Notes: a model not told the origin generated them from the sequence alone. A DNA stretch of 64,000 nucleotides from JAAYAE01 sp963678395 (GCA_963678395.1 OY782827.1:1364001-1428000); one strand, 5' to 3'; shown: positions 33,603-42,941, numbered from the stretch's first letter. Translations and numbers: made by a program.

Positions 33603-34304
33603 ATGATTAATATTCCTAAAATTCTTGTTGTCGATGATGAAGAAAATATTCGAACGCTAGTACGTTTTAATTTAGAAAAAGCAGGCTATACTGTAACAGA
33701 AGCTACTAATGGCAAAGAGGCATTGGAACTCATTGCAACCCATAGACCTGATTTAGTCATTTTGGATTTAATGCTGCCAGTAATTGATGGCTTAGATGTC
33801 TGCCGTAAATTAAAAGGAAACCAGCTTAATTCCTCTATCCCCATAATTATGCTAACTGCCAAAAGTGAAGAAGTCGATCGTGTTATAGGACTAGAGCTAG
33901 GTGCTGATGACTACTTAACCAAACCGTTTGGTCCTCGGGAGCTTATAGCGCGTATTAAAGCCGTATTACGCCGAGTAGTTATTCCTGATAACGTTGGTAA
34001 GGAACTGTATTTTGGCAATTTAGTAATAAATCTAACTAATTACGCAGCCTATTTGTCTGACAAGAAGTTAGAATTAACCCTCAAGGAATTTGAACTATTG
34101 TGTTTATTAGTGCAAAATCCCAATCAAGCCTTCAGCCGCGAAAAATTGTTGGAAAATATTTGGGGCTATGAATATTATGGTGATACTAGAACCGTAGATG
34201 TTCATATAAGACACTTAAGAGCTAAACTAGAATTTTCTCCAGACATAGCTAATGCCATAGAAACAGTGCGTGGGGTTGGTTATCGCCTACACAAAAAAAT
34301 ATAA
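33603..34304 (+). CDS. phoB: PhoB-type response regulator
   Basis: OmpR-family regulator, 233 residues. Receiver domain 1-120 with the acid pair Asp11/Asp12, phosphorylated Asp55 (VILDLMLPV), Thr in LTAKSE and Lys in LTKPFGPREL; winged-helix DNA-binding domain about 135-233 with REKLLENIWGYEYYGDTRTVDVHI region. It is the expected partner of PhoR. The start is unclear: ATG 33603 is only two bases from GGAGG, and a TTG nine bases upstream overlaps the ribosome site. It is divergent from the pst operon. Confidence 0.92.
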   Translation: MINIPKILVVDDEENIRTLVRFNLEKAGYTVTEATNGKEALELIATHRPDLVILDLMLPVIDGLDVCRKLKGNQLNSSIPIIMLTAKSEEVDRVIGLELGADDYLTKPFGPRELIARIKAVLRRVVIPDNVGKELYFGNLVINLTNYAAYLSDKKLELTLKEFELLCLLVQNPNQAFSREKLLENIWGYEYYGDTRTVDVHIRHLRAKLEFSPDIANAIETVRGVGYRLHKKI

Positions 34305-34339
34305 GGTATTAGCTAAAAGCTAGAACCTTATATTTTTTT
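34299..34339 (+). terminator. phoB terminator
   Basis: Stem ATATAAGGT/ACCTTATAT with an inner GCT/AGC pair, then T7. Confidence 0.75.
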
Positions 34340-34414
34340 GCTTTTTCTTATATAGTTACCAGGGAAATAAATATGCTATAATTGTATAAAAAATTAAGTT
34401 TAAACTGGAAATGA

Positions 34415-35458
34415 GTGATTAATTTGTACTATTTTATTAATGATTATAGCGAAGGTGCACATCCAAAAATTATAGAGAAAATGGTTTCTACCAATATGGA
34501 GCAATCTATAGGTTATGGCTTTGACTCCCATAGCGAAAATGCGAAAAGGCTTATTAAGCAGGCATGTGGTCGTACCGATATTGATGTGCATCTCTTGGTA
34601 GGCGGAACACAGACCAATTTAACTATAATCTGCGCTGCCCTACGTCCTCATCAGGGTGTATTTTGTACCGTTCCCAGCCATATAAATACTCATGAAGCCG
34701 GAGCTATTGAACACACCGGTCACAAGGTTTTAACTATTCCTACTCAAGACGGAAAACTTTCCGCAGCTAATATCGAAGAGCATTATTTGCAATATAAAAA
34801 TGACCCTAATCGTGAACACTGGGTCCAACCCAAAATGGTTTATATCTCGCAACCAACGGAAATTGGTTCTTTGTATGGCAAACAAGAGCTAGAAGATTTA
34901 TATAATATATGCCAAAAATATAGTTTATATCTATTTATTGATGGTGCTCGCTTAGGTTATGGGTTAACTGCTGAAAATAACGACATTAGTTTAACCGATA
35001 TTGCAAAACTATGTGATGTTTTCTATATTGGTGGCACTAAATGCGGAGCGTTTTTTGGCGAAGCCGTAGTGATTATAAACCCGTTATTAAAAGAAGACTT
35101 TTTTTCCATTAGTAAACAAAGCGGGGCTGTTTTAGCTAAAGGCAGAATTTTAGGTATTCAGTTCGAAACTTTATTTACTGACAATCTTTATGAGACTATT
35201 TGTCGCCACGGTATAGACATGGCTATGCAAATAAAAACTGCTCTGGAAGAAAAAGGCATTCCAGTAGTAACTAACTCCCCCACCAATCAACAATTTCCTA
35301 TATTAAGTACCAGTATGTTTAAAAAGCTTAGCGGGAAATATATGTTAGCACCTTGGGAAATAATTGATGAAAACAATATTGCCGTCAGAATATGTACTAG
35401 TTGGGCCACTGAAGAAGAACAAGTTGAGACCTTAATAAAAGAAATACAAACTTTATAA
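34415..35458 (+). CDS. Threonine aldolase / beta-eliminating lyase family enzyme
   Basis: PLP enzyme of the low-specificity L-threonine aldolase fold, 347 residues, which would cleave threonine to glycine and acetaldehyde. The start FINDYSEGAHPKI, LLVGGTQTNLT, the DGARLGYG motif with the cofactor Asp near residue 185, and the Schiff-base Lys in FYIGGTKCGAFFGE are visible. The start is GTG 34415 or TTG 34424; neither has a good ribosome site. It ends at a strong terminator before the feo genes and is a single-gene unit. Confidence 0.88.
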   Translation: MINLYYFINDYSEGAHPKIIEKMVSTNMEQSIGYGFDSHSENAKRLIKQACGRTDIDVHLLVGGTQTNLTIICAALRPHQGVFCTVPSHINTHEAGAIEHTGHKVLTIPTQDGKLSAANIEEHYLQYKNDPNREHWVQPKMVYISQPTEIGSLYGKQELEDLYNICQKYSLYLFIDGARLGYGLTAENNDISLTDIAKLCDVFYIGGTKCGAFFGEAVVIINPLLKEDFFSISKQSGAVLAKGRILGIQFETLFTDNLYETICRHGIDMAMQIKTALEEKGIPVVTNSPTNQQFPILSTSMFKKLSGKYMLAPWEIIDENNIAVRICTSWATEEEQVETLIKEIQTL

Positions 35459-35488
35459 AAAAGTGCGACCTTCAAGTCGCACTTTTTT
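35456..35488 (+). terminator. Terminator after the threonine aldolase gene
   Basis: Perfect stem AAAAAAGTGCGAC/GTCGCACTTTTTT with a 6-base loop. Confidence 0.85.
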
Positions 35489-35489
35489 A

Positions 35490-35545
35490 TTGACAAGCAA
35501 GTTAGCTTATGCTAACATGATTTAGTAAGTTAGTGCAAGCTAACT
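35490..35545 (+). promoter_or_regulatory. feo promoter with two palindromic operators
   Basis: TTGACA (35490-35495) and TAACAT (35513-35518), spacer 17. A palindrome GTTAGCTTATGCTAAC (35501-35516) lies between and over the promoter elements, and a second, AGTTAGTGCAAGCTAACT (35528-35545), just downstream. The shared GTTAG/CTAAC arms resemble DtxR/IdeR-type sites more than a Fur box. Metal-dependent repression is inferred. Confidence 0.7.
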
Positions 35546-35572
35546 CATTGAATTAAGAAGCGAGGTGACATT

Positions 35573-35782
35573 ATGCCTTTAGCACTATCGCCAATAGGAA
35601 TTCCTCATACTGTCAAAAGAATTGGAGGTAACGCGGCAACTAGACAATTTTTAGAAACACTTGGACTAACAATCGGGAGTGCAATAACTATTATTACAGA
35701 AAATCACGGAGACATCATTATCAAAATCAAGAATTCCCGCATAGCTGTTAGTAAAGAACTTGCTCTGAAAATAATAGTTTAA
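35573..35782 (+). CDS. feoA: FeoA domain protein, copy 1
   Basis: A 69-residue SH3-like FeoA protein, a small cytoplasmic partner of the ferrous iron transporter FeoB. It has the usual beta pattern with KRIGGNAATRQFLETLGLTIG, then ITIITENHGDIIIKIKNSRIAVSKELALKI. First gene of feoA-feoA-feoB, 24 bases ahead of the second copy. Good GAGGTG site. Confidence 0.92.
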   Translation: MPLALSPIGIPHTVKRIGGNAATRQFLETLGLTIGSAITIITENHGDIIIKIKNSRIAVSKELALKIIV

Positions 35783-35806
35783 ATTGTAATTAAAGGGGGT
35801 AAATCA

Positions 35807-36028
35807 ATGTTAACATTAAAAACAGCTGGTTGTGGAACGAATGTTACTGTTGTAAAACTACACGGAATAGGAGCAACTAAACGTCGTATTATGGACATGG
35901 GAATTACTAAAGGAACGCCAATCTTTATTCGTAAGGTAGCACCTCTTGGCGACCCGGTGGAAGTTACCGTACGAGGCTATGAATTATCACTTCGGCGTGC
36001 CGACGCTGAAATCATAGAAGTAAAATAA
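35807..36028 (+). CDS. feoA: FeoA domain protein, copy 2
   Basis: A second 73-residue FeoA, clearly diverged from the first, with VKLHGIGATKRRIMDMGITKG and PLGDPVEVTVRGYELSLRRADAEII. It matches the classical FeoA consensus (LGDPVE, RGYELSLR) better than copy 1, so the copies may have separate roles in FeoB control. AAAGGGGG precedes the ATG. Confidence 0.94.
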   Translation: MLTLKTAGCGTNVTVVKLHGIGATKRRIMDMGITKGTPIFIRKVAPLGDPVEVTVRGYELSLRRADAEIIEVK

Positions 36029-36070
36029 TTTGCAGAGAAAAAAATTCTCTGCAAAAAAATAGTCGTTGAA

Positions 36071-36086
36071 TTAACTTTGGCTAACT
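36071..36086. promoter_or_regulatory. Third feo palindrome, before feoB
   Basis: TTAACTTTGGCTAA (with flanking CT) repeats the arms of the two operators before feoA. A strong hairpin GCAGAGAA/TTCTCTGC at 36032-36053 precedes it but lacks a T run on this strand. Together they may set feoB expression apart from feoA. Confidence 0.45.
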
Positions 36087-36113
36087 CAGTTTAAAAGAAA
36101 GAAGGCTTAAATA

Positions 36114-38264
36114 ATGGAATTTAAGATTGCACTAGCCGGTAATCCCAACGTTGGTAAAACGACACTTTTTAATGAACTTACGGGCTCTAACCAATTCGTT
36201 GGTAACTGGCCAGGTGTTACAGTAGAAAAAAAAGAAGGAAAGCTAAACAAGCATAAAGATGTCCTCGTGGTTGATTTACCTGGTATCTATTCTCTTTCGC
36301 CTTATACCTTAGAGGAAGTAGTCGCCAGAAATTACTTGATTAACGAACGCCCAAACGCTATTTTGAATATCATTGATGGCACAAATTTAGAGCGCAATCT
36401 TTATTTAACTACACAACTAACAGAGCTTGATATTCCTGTCATCGTCGCCGTAAACATGATGGATGTGGTTAATAAAAGCGGAGAAATAATCCATACTGAG
36501 AAACTTGCTAAGGAACTTGGCTGTCCGGTGATAGAAATTTCTGCAAAAACAGGAATGGGCTTAGAAGAAGTTGCAGAAAAAACAGTACAGGCTGCAAAAA
36601 ATAAAACAGCGACACAACCACAGCATAAATTTTGCGGTTGTGTCGAACATACACTGGCACATATTGAAGAAGCTGCTCAATTAAAAATACCGGAAGCACA
36701 GCAGCGTTGGTATTCTATAAAATTATTTGAGCGCGACCCAAAGGTCAGAGAAACCTTAAAACTTAATAATGCTTTAATTAGTCATATAGAACAAGATATA
36801 CTAAGCTGCGAAGAAGAATTGGATGATGATGCCGAAAGTATTATAACTAACGAGCGTTACAATTACATCGCCTCCATAATAGGCAGGTGTAATATTAAAA
36901 ACAAAGCTTCATCGCATACTATTTCTGACAAAATTGATAAAATTGTGACCAATAGAGTCCTTGCTCTTCCTATCTTTGCCATAGTAATGTTTCTAGTTTA
37001 TTATGTTTCTGTAACAACTGTCGGTTCTGAAGTAACTGATTGGACTAACGATGTGCTTTTTGGTGATATCATACCTCCGGCCATAGCTGCCTTTCTCACT
37101 AGTGTTAATTGTGCGCCCTGGCTGCAAAGCTTAATTATAGACGGTATTGTAGGCGGCGTTGGTGCTGTTTTAGGTTTCGTCCCTCAAATGTTCGTACTTT
37201 TCACATTCTTAGCTTTTTTAGAAGCCTGTGGCTATATGGCACGTATTGCTTTTATCATGGACCGTATTTTTCGCAAGTTTGGTCTGTCCGGTAATTCTTT
37301 CATCCCTATGCTAATTGGTACAGGCTGTGGTGTGCCAGACATTATGGCTTCTAGAACTATTGAAAATGATCATGACCGCAAAATGACCATTATGACCACA
37401 ACTTTTATCCCGTGCAGTGCCAAATTACCCATTATAGCCCTTATCGCCGGGGCACTTTTCAACGGTGCTTGGTGGGTTGCGCCCAGTGCTTGTTTTGTTG
37501 GTATATCAGCTATTGTGGTTTCAGGCATTATCTTAAAGAAAACCTCTATGTTTGCCAGTGAACCAGCACCTTTTGTTATGGAACTGCCCCCCTATCACTT
37601 GCCAACTTTTACTAATATCTGGCGTAGTGTATGGGAAAGAGGCTCTAGTTTTGTAAAGAAAGCCGGAACCATTATTTTGCTTTCCACAATGTTTATATGG
37701 TTTACATCTAATTTTGGCTTTGTAAATGGTCAAATAACAATGGTAGAAAAATTAAATGATGGATTTTTATCAGCCATAGGTAATTCATTGGCTTGGATTT
37801 TCAAACCTCTTGGCTGGGGAAATTGGCAGGCAACAGTTGCTACAATTACAGGCTTGGTAGCCAAAGAAAATGTCGTAGGAACTTTTGGCGTACTTTATGG
37901 TTTTGCCGATGTAGCTGAAGATGGTCAAGAAATGTGGGGCACAATGGCTCATAGTTTTACCGTCATCTCTGCCTATTCATTTCTCATATTTAATTTATTA
38001 TGTGCGCCCTGTTTTGCTGCTATAGGTGCTATAAGCCGTGAAATGAATAATGCAAAGTGGACATTTTTCGCTATAGGCTATCAAACAGTATTCGCTTATG
38101 CAATCGCGCTTTGTACCTATCAATTTAGTTTGTTTTTTACAACACACATATTTAATTTAGGCACAGTGTCGGCTTTGGTAGTTTTTGCGATTTGGCTTTA
38201 TTTATTACTAAGACCTGCAAAAAAAGATATCCAAATTAATGCTAAGCGCAGCATAGCAATGTAA
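36114..38264 (+). CDS. feoB: Ferrous iron transporter FeoB
   Basis: GTP-regulated Fe2+ importer of the inner membrane, 716 residues. N-terminal G domain with G1 GNPNVGKTT, G3 DLPGIYSL, G4 NMMD; a helical GDI-like segment (about 170-265); then two Gate regions with conserved Cys (MLIGTGCGVPDIMASR, TTTFIPCSAKLPI) and a Nramp-like membrane core of about 10-11 helices. Cys residues line the proposed pore. It follows two feoA genes and precedes a small Cys-rich membrane gene. Confidence 0.97.
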   Translation: MEFKIALAGNPNVGKTTLFNELTGSNQFVGNWPGVTVEKKEGKLNKHKDVLVVDLPGIYSLSPYTLEEVVARNYLINERPNAILNIIDGTNLERNLYLTTQLTELDIPVIVAVNMMDVVNKSGEIIHTEKLAKELGCPVIEISAKTGMGLEEVAEKTVQAAKNKTATQPQHKFCGCVEHTLAHIEEAAQLKIPEAQQRWYSIKLFERDPKVRETLKLNNALISHIEQDILSCEEELDDDAESIITNERYNYIASIIGRCNIKNKASSHTISDKIDKIVTNRVLALPIFAIVMFLVYYVSVTTVGSEVTDWTNDVLFGDIIPPAIAAFLTSVNCAPWLQSLIIDGIVGGVGAVLGFVPQMFVLFTFLAFLEACGYMARIAFIMDRIFRKFGLSGNSFIPMLIGTGCGVPDIMASRTIENDHDRKMTIMTTTFIPCSAKLPIIALIAGALFNGAWWVAPSACFVGISAIVVSGIILKKTSMFASEPAPFVMELPPYHLPTFTNIWRSVWERGSSFVKKAGTIILLSTMFIWFTSNFGFVNGQITMVEKLNDGFLSAIGNSLAWIFKPLGWGNWQATVATITGLVAKENVVGTFGVLYGFADVAEDGQEMWGTMAHSFTVISAYSFLIFNLLCAPCFAAIGAISREMNNAKWTFFAIGYQTVFAYAIALCTYQFSLFFTTHIFNLGTVSALVVFAIWLYLLLRPAKKDIQINAKRSIAM

Positions 38265-38279
38265 GTTGGGAGGTTTATT

Positions 38280-38426
38280 ATGGCAACATTTATTATTGCG
38301 ACAATAATAGCCATTATCGTAATTGCTATTATTGTAAAACTACGTAATGACAAAAAAAATGGTAAAACCAGCTGTGGCTACAGCTGTGGTTCTTGCCCAA
38401 ATTCCAGTCTTTGCCACAAAAAATAA
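38280..38426 (+). CDS. FeoB-associated Cys-rich membrane protein
   Basis: A 48-residue protein beginning 15 bases after feoB, with GGGAGG as ribosome site. One N-terminal membrane helix (ATFIIATIIAIIVIAIIV) is followed by a basic stretch and a Cys cluster CGYSCGSCPNSSLC with four Cys. This layout matches the FeoB-associated Cys-rich family, thought to help the FeoB complex; the precise role is unknown. Confidence 0.85.
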   Translation: MATFIIATIIAIIVIAIIVKLRNDKKNGKTSCGYSCGSCPNSSLCHKK

Positions 38427-38533
38427 AATCACAAATATTAGAAGGAAAAAGGCGGCGAAGGCCGTAAGGATCGAAGAATTTGGTCTGATATAACTATTAC
38501 TTTCTAAAAACACTTGTTCTCCTCTTTCTATAT

Positions 38534-38575
38534 AAAAAATAAACCTGACTCATAAAAGAGTCAGGTTTATTTTTG
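38534..38575. terminator. Terminator between feo operon and DMT permease gene
   Basis: Stem AAAAATAAACCTGACTC/GAGTCAGGTTTATTTTT; works in both directions for convergent units. Confidence 0.85.
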
Positions 38576-39452
38576 CCTTGCTAATAAAAACACCATGGAA
38601 ATAATACACACCACTCCTACCGTTTCTGCTAAGCCAAAACTAACATTAAAAAAAACAACTGCCAGTACCACTGCCGATAAAGGCTCTAAAGAGGCTAAAG
38701 CCGCTACTTCTGAAGCCTTAATATATTTTGTACTTTCTAAATAACAGTAAAAAGCTATTACCGTTCCCAATAGAATAAGTACTGTCATGCCCGCAATAGT
38801 CCCCGCATCCATAACACCGGTGAAAGACCAAGGTTGTAAAAAAATATTTATAAAAATACCACCAATAAACATACTCCAACCAATTACAACTGCGGAAGGG
38901 TATATTTTCAACATTTGTCCTGGATAAATCGTATAAAAGGCGGCAAAAAAAAGCAGCAAGTATACCCCAAAATAAAGTCCGCTCTGAAATTTCCAACGTT
39001 TCCCAATTGCCTTTAGTAACCAACATATAAGTTCCCAACATGGCTAAAAAAACAGACGTTGTTTCTAGCTTTCCAGGCCAACGCTTAGTAACTAAAAGTG
39101 AATAAAATAACACGAAAACCGGCATAAGATATTGCAAAACAGTAGCTGTTGCTGCATTCCCATATTTTATAGCCATAAAAAAACTATATTGAGTCATAAA
39201 CATTCCTATAATTGCATAAAATATTATTTTATAGCGATAAATTTTATGGTACCAAATAGCCCAAATATCTTGCTTGGCAATTTTAGCGTAAAGCAACATG
39301 AAAACACCCGCAATCATCATACGAGCCATAAGTAGCCACTGCGGTGTCAAATGTTTTTGCTCAAATAAATATTGAATTGCTGTCCCTGATGCTCCCCAAA
39401 GGGACGCACCAAAAACAATCATTAACATTCCCTTAGATCGCATATTTTCCAT
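38567..39452 (-). pseudogene. EamA/DMT family permease, frameshifted
   Basis: Ten-helix drug/metabolite transporter of the EamA type, substrate unknown. The first about 170 residues are read from 39452 (LMIVFGASLWGASGTAIQYL, first EamA repeat). At a run of eight T (minus strand, about 38944-38951) the frame shifts; the second EamA repeat continues in the next frame (AAFYTIYPGQMLKIYPS, then ASLEPLSAVVLAVVF). T7 would restore one protein of about 294 residues. It lies 11 bases after the oxidoreductase gene. Confidence 0.85.
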
Positions 39453-39463
39453 AATATATCAAC

Positions 39464-41059
39464 CTAAAATCTTTTAAATTTTTGCATTATATGAACAGCT
39501 TGATGGTATCCATCCATAGCCGCACTCATAATGCCACCTGCATAACCTGCTCCTTCACCTGTTGGATAAAGCCCTTCATGAGTGACTGACTGTCCCTCAG
39601 GGTTACGTAAAATGCGTACCGGAGCCGAAGTTCTTGTTTCTACTCCTATCAATAACCCATCCGAAGAAAAGCCTGCTATGCGACGAGCAAATACTTTAAT
39701 GCCTGCCCGCAAAGTCTCCGCTACATAATCCGGCAAAACTTTGTCTAGTGAAAAAGGAACTAATCCCGGCAAATATGTAGGAGTAAAACCTACTTGCAAT
39801 ATTGGTTCATCCTTTTCTATAAAACTTTTAACACTTTGTGCAGGTGCGTTATAGTTCTTACCCCCTGCTTCATAAGCTAGCTGCTCATAACGTCTCTGAA
39901 ATTCGATACCGGCTAAAGGTCCCGCACCAAAGTCCCTAGGTTCAACATTAACTACCAATGCACTATTGGCTATGCCGGAATTGCGTCCATGCATGCTCAT
40001 GCCGTTAATAACTACTCCTCCACTTTCTGAAGTTGCCGCAACCACCTGTCCTCCCGGGCACATACAAAACGAATACACCGTCCTGCCGTGCACCGGCTCA
40101 TGATAAACTAAAGCATAATCTGCTGCCCCCAATTTAGGGTGTCCAGCAAACTCTCCACACTGTGCCTTGTCAATCACTGCTTGTTCATGCTCAACCCGCA
40201 CACCAATAGCAAAAGCCTTGGCTTCCAAAGCCACACCTTGTTCAAATAATGTTTGATAAGTATCTCTAGCACTGTGACCAATAGCCAAAATTACTGCGTT
40301 TGTTTTAACGATTTCACCATTACTAAGTTCTACTCCCGCTATTTTCCCTTCCTCAATAATCAATGAAGTTACTTGACTTTCAGTAACTATTTCACCACCA
40401 CATTCAACAATTTGGTTAACCAAATTACTTACCATTAAGCGCAATTTATCCGTGCCAACATGAGGTTTTTGTTCATAAATAATTTCCTCAGGGGCACCAG
40501 CTTCTACAAAAGTTTTTAGGATATGACTCATAATAGGATCATTTATTCTGGTAGTTAACTTGCCATCAGTAAAAGTTCCTGCACCGCCCACACCAAATTG
40601 TACGTTGCTTACAGGATTAAAGTCACCTTTATTCCAAAATTTTTCCACGTCTTGCACCCGTTCAGATAATTTTTTCCCTCTTTCTAAAACTAGTGGCTTA
40701 TAGCCATGTTTTGCTAGTTCTAAAGCAGCAACTAAACCTGCAGGTCCAGCTCCGATAACTACGGGGCGATTACATAATTCTTCTGTGCCAAAGTTAATTT
40801 TATTTGGCGTTTGCTCTTCCCATCTTGTAATGTCCTTATCTTGCAAAATAATATCTGCTTTTTTACCACTTACCGCTAAATCTAGGCGCACATGATAAAC
40901 TAAGCAAATATTATTTTTGCGGCGAGCATCAACTGCACGCCGCAAAACTTTTACTTCTAGAATATTTTCTTTACTAATATTTAATTTATGTGCCACTATT
41001 TCCTGCAAACTATGTTCATTAATTAGCCCAACTCGCAAATTATTTAATTTTAATAACAT
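39464..41059 (-). CDS. FAD-dependent oxidoreductase (COG2509-like)
   Basis: A 531-residue flavoprotein. An N-terminal about 90-residue cap precedes the FAD Rossmann motif VIGAGPAGLVAALELAKHG near residue 99 and GVGGAGTFTDGKL near 155. Towards the end GLYPTGEGAGYAGGIMSAAMDG is the second FAD contact. This is the uncharacterised FAD-dependent dehydrogenase family often near peptidoglycan-precursor genes. It starts 3 bases after cdaR, so it is in the cdaA-cdaR operon. The substrate is not known; a reductase of a small quinone-like or metabolite acceptor is only a guess. Confidence 0.85.
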   Translation of the reverse strand: MLLKLNNLRVGLINEHSLQEIVAHKLNISKENILEVKVLRRAVDARRKNNICLVYHVRLDLAVSGKKADIILQDKDITRWEEQTPNKINFGTEELCNRPVVIGAGPAGLVAALELAKHGYKPLVLERGKKLSERVQDVEKFWNKGDFNPVSNVQFGVGGAGTFTDGKLTTRINDPIMSHILKTFVEAGAPEEIIYEQKPHVGTDKLRLMVSNLVNQIVECGGEIVTESQVTSLIIEEGKIAGVELSNGEIVKTNAVILAIGHSARDTYQTLFEQGVALEAKAFAIGVRVEHEQAVIDKAQCGEFAGHPKLGAADYALVYHEPVHGRTVYSFCMCPGGQVVAATSESGGVVINGMSMHGRNSGIANSALVVNVEPRDFGAGPLAGIEFQRRYEQLAYEAGGKNYNAPAQSVKSFIEKDEPILQVGFTPTYLPGLVPFSLDKVLPDYVAETLRAGIKVFARRIAGFSSDGLLIGVETRTSAPVRILRNPEGQSVTHEGLYPTGEGAGYAGGIMSAAMDGYHQAVHIMQKFKRF

Positions 41060-41062
41060 ATC

Positions 41063-41986
41063 TCACTCCGCTTTTTTCAATTTTACTTCTACTAAGACAT
41101 TATGTATCTCTGCTAATACTTTATCTGGAATATTTAGAGGCATCTTCACTTCAACATCTTCCGTTAGCTTATCTAATACCACAGGAGCTGTCTTTATTAC
41201 ACTCAACTTGCCAAGCAAGTGCGGCTCTGCTGTTAATTTCACCATATTAGGATTAACTATTATCTTATCAACCATTAGCCCTGCCGGCAATTTACCTGAT
41301 AAGTCAGCCACAATAGGGAACTCTTTTGTGGCCAGTTGTTTTAACACTTCTACAGAAACATCTACTTTAGACGGCTCTACCTTTATATCATACATCTCCC
41401 TGCTGTCCTTGTTTATAGCGACAACAGCCGCTTCGTCCGAGAAGTTCTTGTCCTTATTACTAATATCAACTAAAACAACTACTTTCCCAACCTCAGCAAT
41501 ACGTTCGCTAGCTCCCTTTATAGTAACCTTCGTAGGTGACAAATCCATCTTACCCACGGTAACGCCTGAATTAGGCACTCCAACAATGCGAGGCTCTATT
41601 TCCAAAACCCGTTCCCCTAGTGTATCTAAGGTTAACTGCAAAACGCTTGGATTTATTTCAATTATTTCTCCTATAGGAGTTTTCCCTTGTACAGTGTAAG
41701 AACCAAGACCCTTTTCGGCGCCTTTAAAATCCACATAAGCTTGAAGCGCATTTTCCGATATAGCTGCGACTTGCGACCGTGGTCCACTAACCTTTAATTT
41801 AACCTCTTTGGGGAGATCATTGACTACCATGTCACTAACCAAATTTTCTTTGGTCAAAGGCACCGAAAATGTGCGAGTAGTAAAAGGGTTTTGCTCGTTC
41901 ATTACATATAGCCACAACGCGCAAGCAACTAAGAGCGCCATAATACGTACTGTCCAAGAATTTCCTTTATCATTATTGTTTGTCAT
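41063..41986 (-). CDS. cdaR: CdaA regulator CdaR (YbbR-domain protein)
   Basis: Membrane-anchored regulator of the diadenylate cyclase, 307 residues. One N-terminal helix (VRIMALLVACALWLYVMN) is followed by about three YbbR repeats on the outer face, each with the VKLKVSGP/VTIKGASE type turn and end (PKEVKLKVSGP at about 55). It overlaps the cdaA end by 14 bases, a typical coupling. Confidence 0.93.
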   Translation of the reverse strand: MTNNNDKGNSWTVRIMALLVACALWLYVMNEQNPFTTRTFSVPLTKENLVSDMVVNDLPKEVKLKVSGPRSQVAAISENALQAYVDFKGAEKGLGSYTVQGKTPIGEIIEINPSVLQLTLDTLGERVLEIEPRIVGVPNSGVTVGKMDLSPTKVTIKGASERIAEVGKVVVLVDISNKDKNFSDEAAVVAINKDSREMYDIKVEPSKVDVSVEVLKQLATKEFPIVADLSGKLPAGLMVDKIIVNPNMVKLTAEPHLLGKLSVIKTAPVVLDKLTEDVEVKMPLNIPDKVLAEIHNVLVEVKLKKAE

Positions 41987-42857
41987 GCTTTTTATCCTCC
42001 CCTTTAGCTTTGGTGTCTTCGCTTTTTCTGACTCCTTTAAGCTTGAGTAGGATACTGTCTTTCCAATTAAGCATAGGCTTACTCATGGCAGGGCGCAAGA
42101 GGTTCTTAATGTCCTGATGCGTTAAATAACGCTGCAAGCTGCCACTACGAGCAAGTGAAATAGTTCCCGTTTCTTCACTAATTACCAAGACTAAAGCATC
42201 TGATTGTTCACTAAGACCAATTGCCGCCCTATGTCTAGTCCCCAGTTCTTGACTAAGATTACGAGCTTCAGTCAGTGGCAGAAGACATCCTGCTGCTACA
42301 ATACGGTCACCTCTAATAATAACGGCGCCATCATGCAATGGTGTATTAGGAATGAAAATATTTTCAAACAACTGTGTTGTTATTATACCATCCACCTGAA
42401 TACCTGTTTCAATATAATCAGTCAGTCCTGTTTCTCGCTCAAAAACAATAAGCGCGCCAATTTTGTGACGTGACATATCATCTGCTGCTGTAGCTACCGC
42501 TTCCAGCATATCTTCTACCTGCAATTCATTTAATACCGTACTCTTACGAAAAAGCTTACCGCGCCCAATTTGTTCCAAGGCTCTGCGCAACTCCGGTTGA
42601 AAAACTACCGGTAACGCTACCATAACAACGGTCATACTCTTTTCCAATAACCAATTAATAACATATAAATTCAACCATTTACTAACCAGCGTGGCCGCAA
42701 ATAGAACTAGCAACCCTTTTACTAACGATGCCGCTCTTGTATTTTTAAGCATTTGATAAAGTTTGTTCAGAAAATATGCTACAACGAATATGTCTACAAG
42801 ATCCAATATGCTTACGGTATAAAGAACCCCCTGAATTTGTGCCAACAAGAACATCAC
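41973..42857 (-). CDS. cdaA: Diadenylate cyclase CdaA
   Basis: Makes the second messenger c-di-AMP from two ATP, at the inner membrane. Of 294 residues the first about 90 hold three membrane helices (SILDLVDIFVVAYFL onwards). The DAC (DisA_N) domain has the catalytic LHDGAVIIRGD (Asp-Gly-Ala) and GTRHRAAIGLSEQSD (Arg-His-Arg). The start is uncertain: GGAGG overlaps the first start codons (GTG 42857, ATG 42854, TTG 42848). Followed by cdaR and an FAD oxidoreductase; glmM, frequent in this operon, is not in the window. Confidence 0.95.
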   Translation of the reverse strand: MMFLLAQIQGVLYTVSILDLVDIFVVAYFLNKLYQMLKNTRAASLVKGLLVLFAATLVSKWLNLYVINWLLEKSMTVVMVALPVVFQPELRRALEQIGRGKLFRKSTVLNELQVEDMLEAVATAADDMSRHKIGALIVFERETGLTDYIETGIQVDGIITTQLFENIFIPNTPLHDGAVIIRGDRIVAAGCLLPLTEARNLSQELGTRHRAAIGLSEQSDALVLVISEETGTISLARSGSLQRYLTHQDIKNLLRPAMSKPMLNWKDSILLKLKGVRKSEDTKAKGEDKKHDKQ

Positions 42858-42941
42858 CCTCCACCTTTTATATCTGAATTATATTATACAAAAGTTTTAC
42901 AGCTCTTGTCACTCTTTTTCACAGAAAGTTCTTGTAATAAT

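Noticed and set aside
36029..36060. Hairpin GCAGAGAA/TTCTCTGC between feoA and feoB as a terminator of feoA transcription
   Set aside because: It is followed by A residues, not T, on the coding strand, so it is not an intrinsic terminator for the feo genes.
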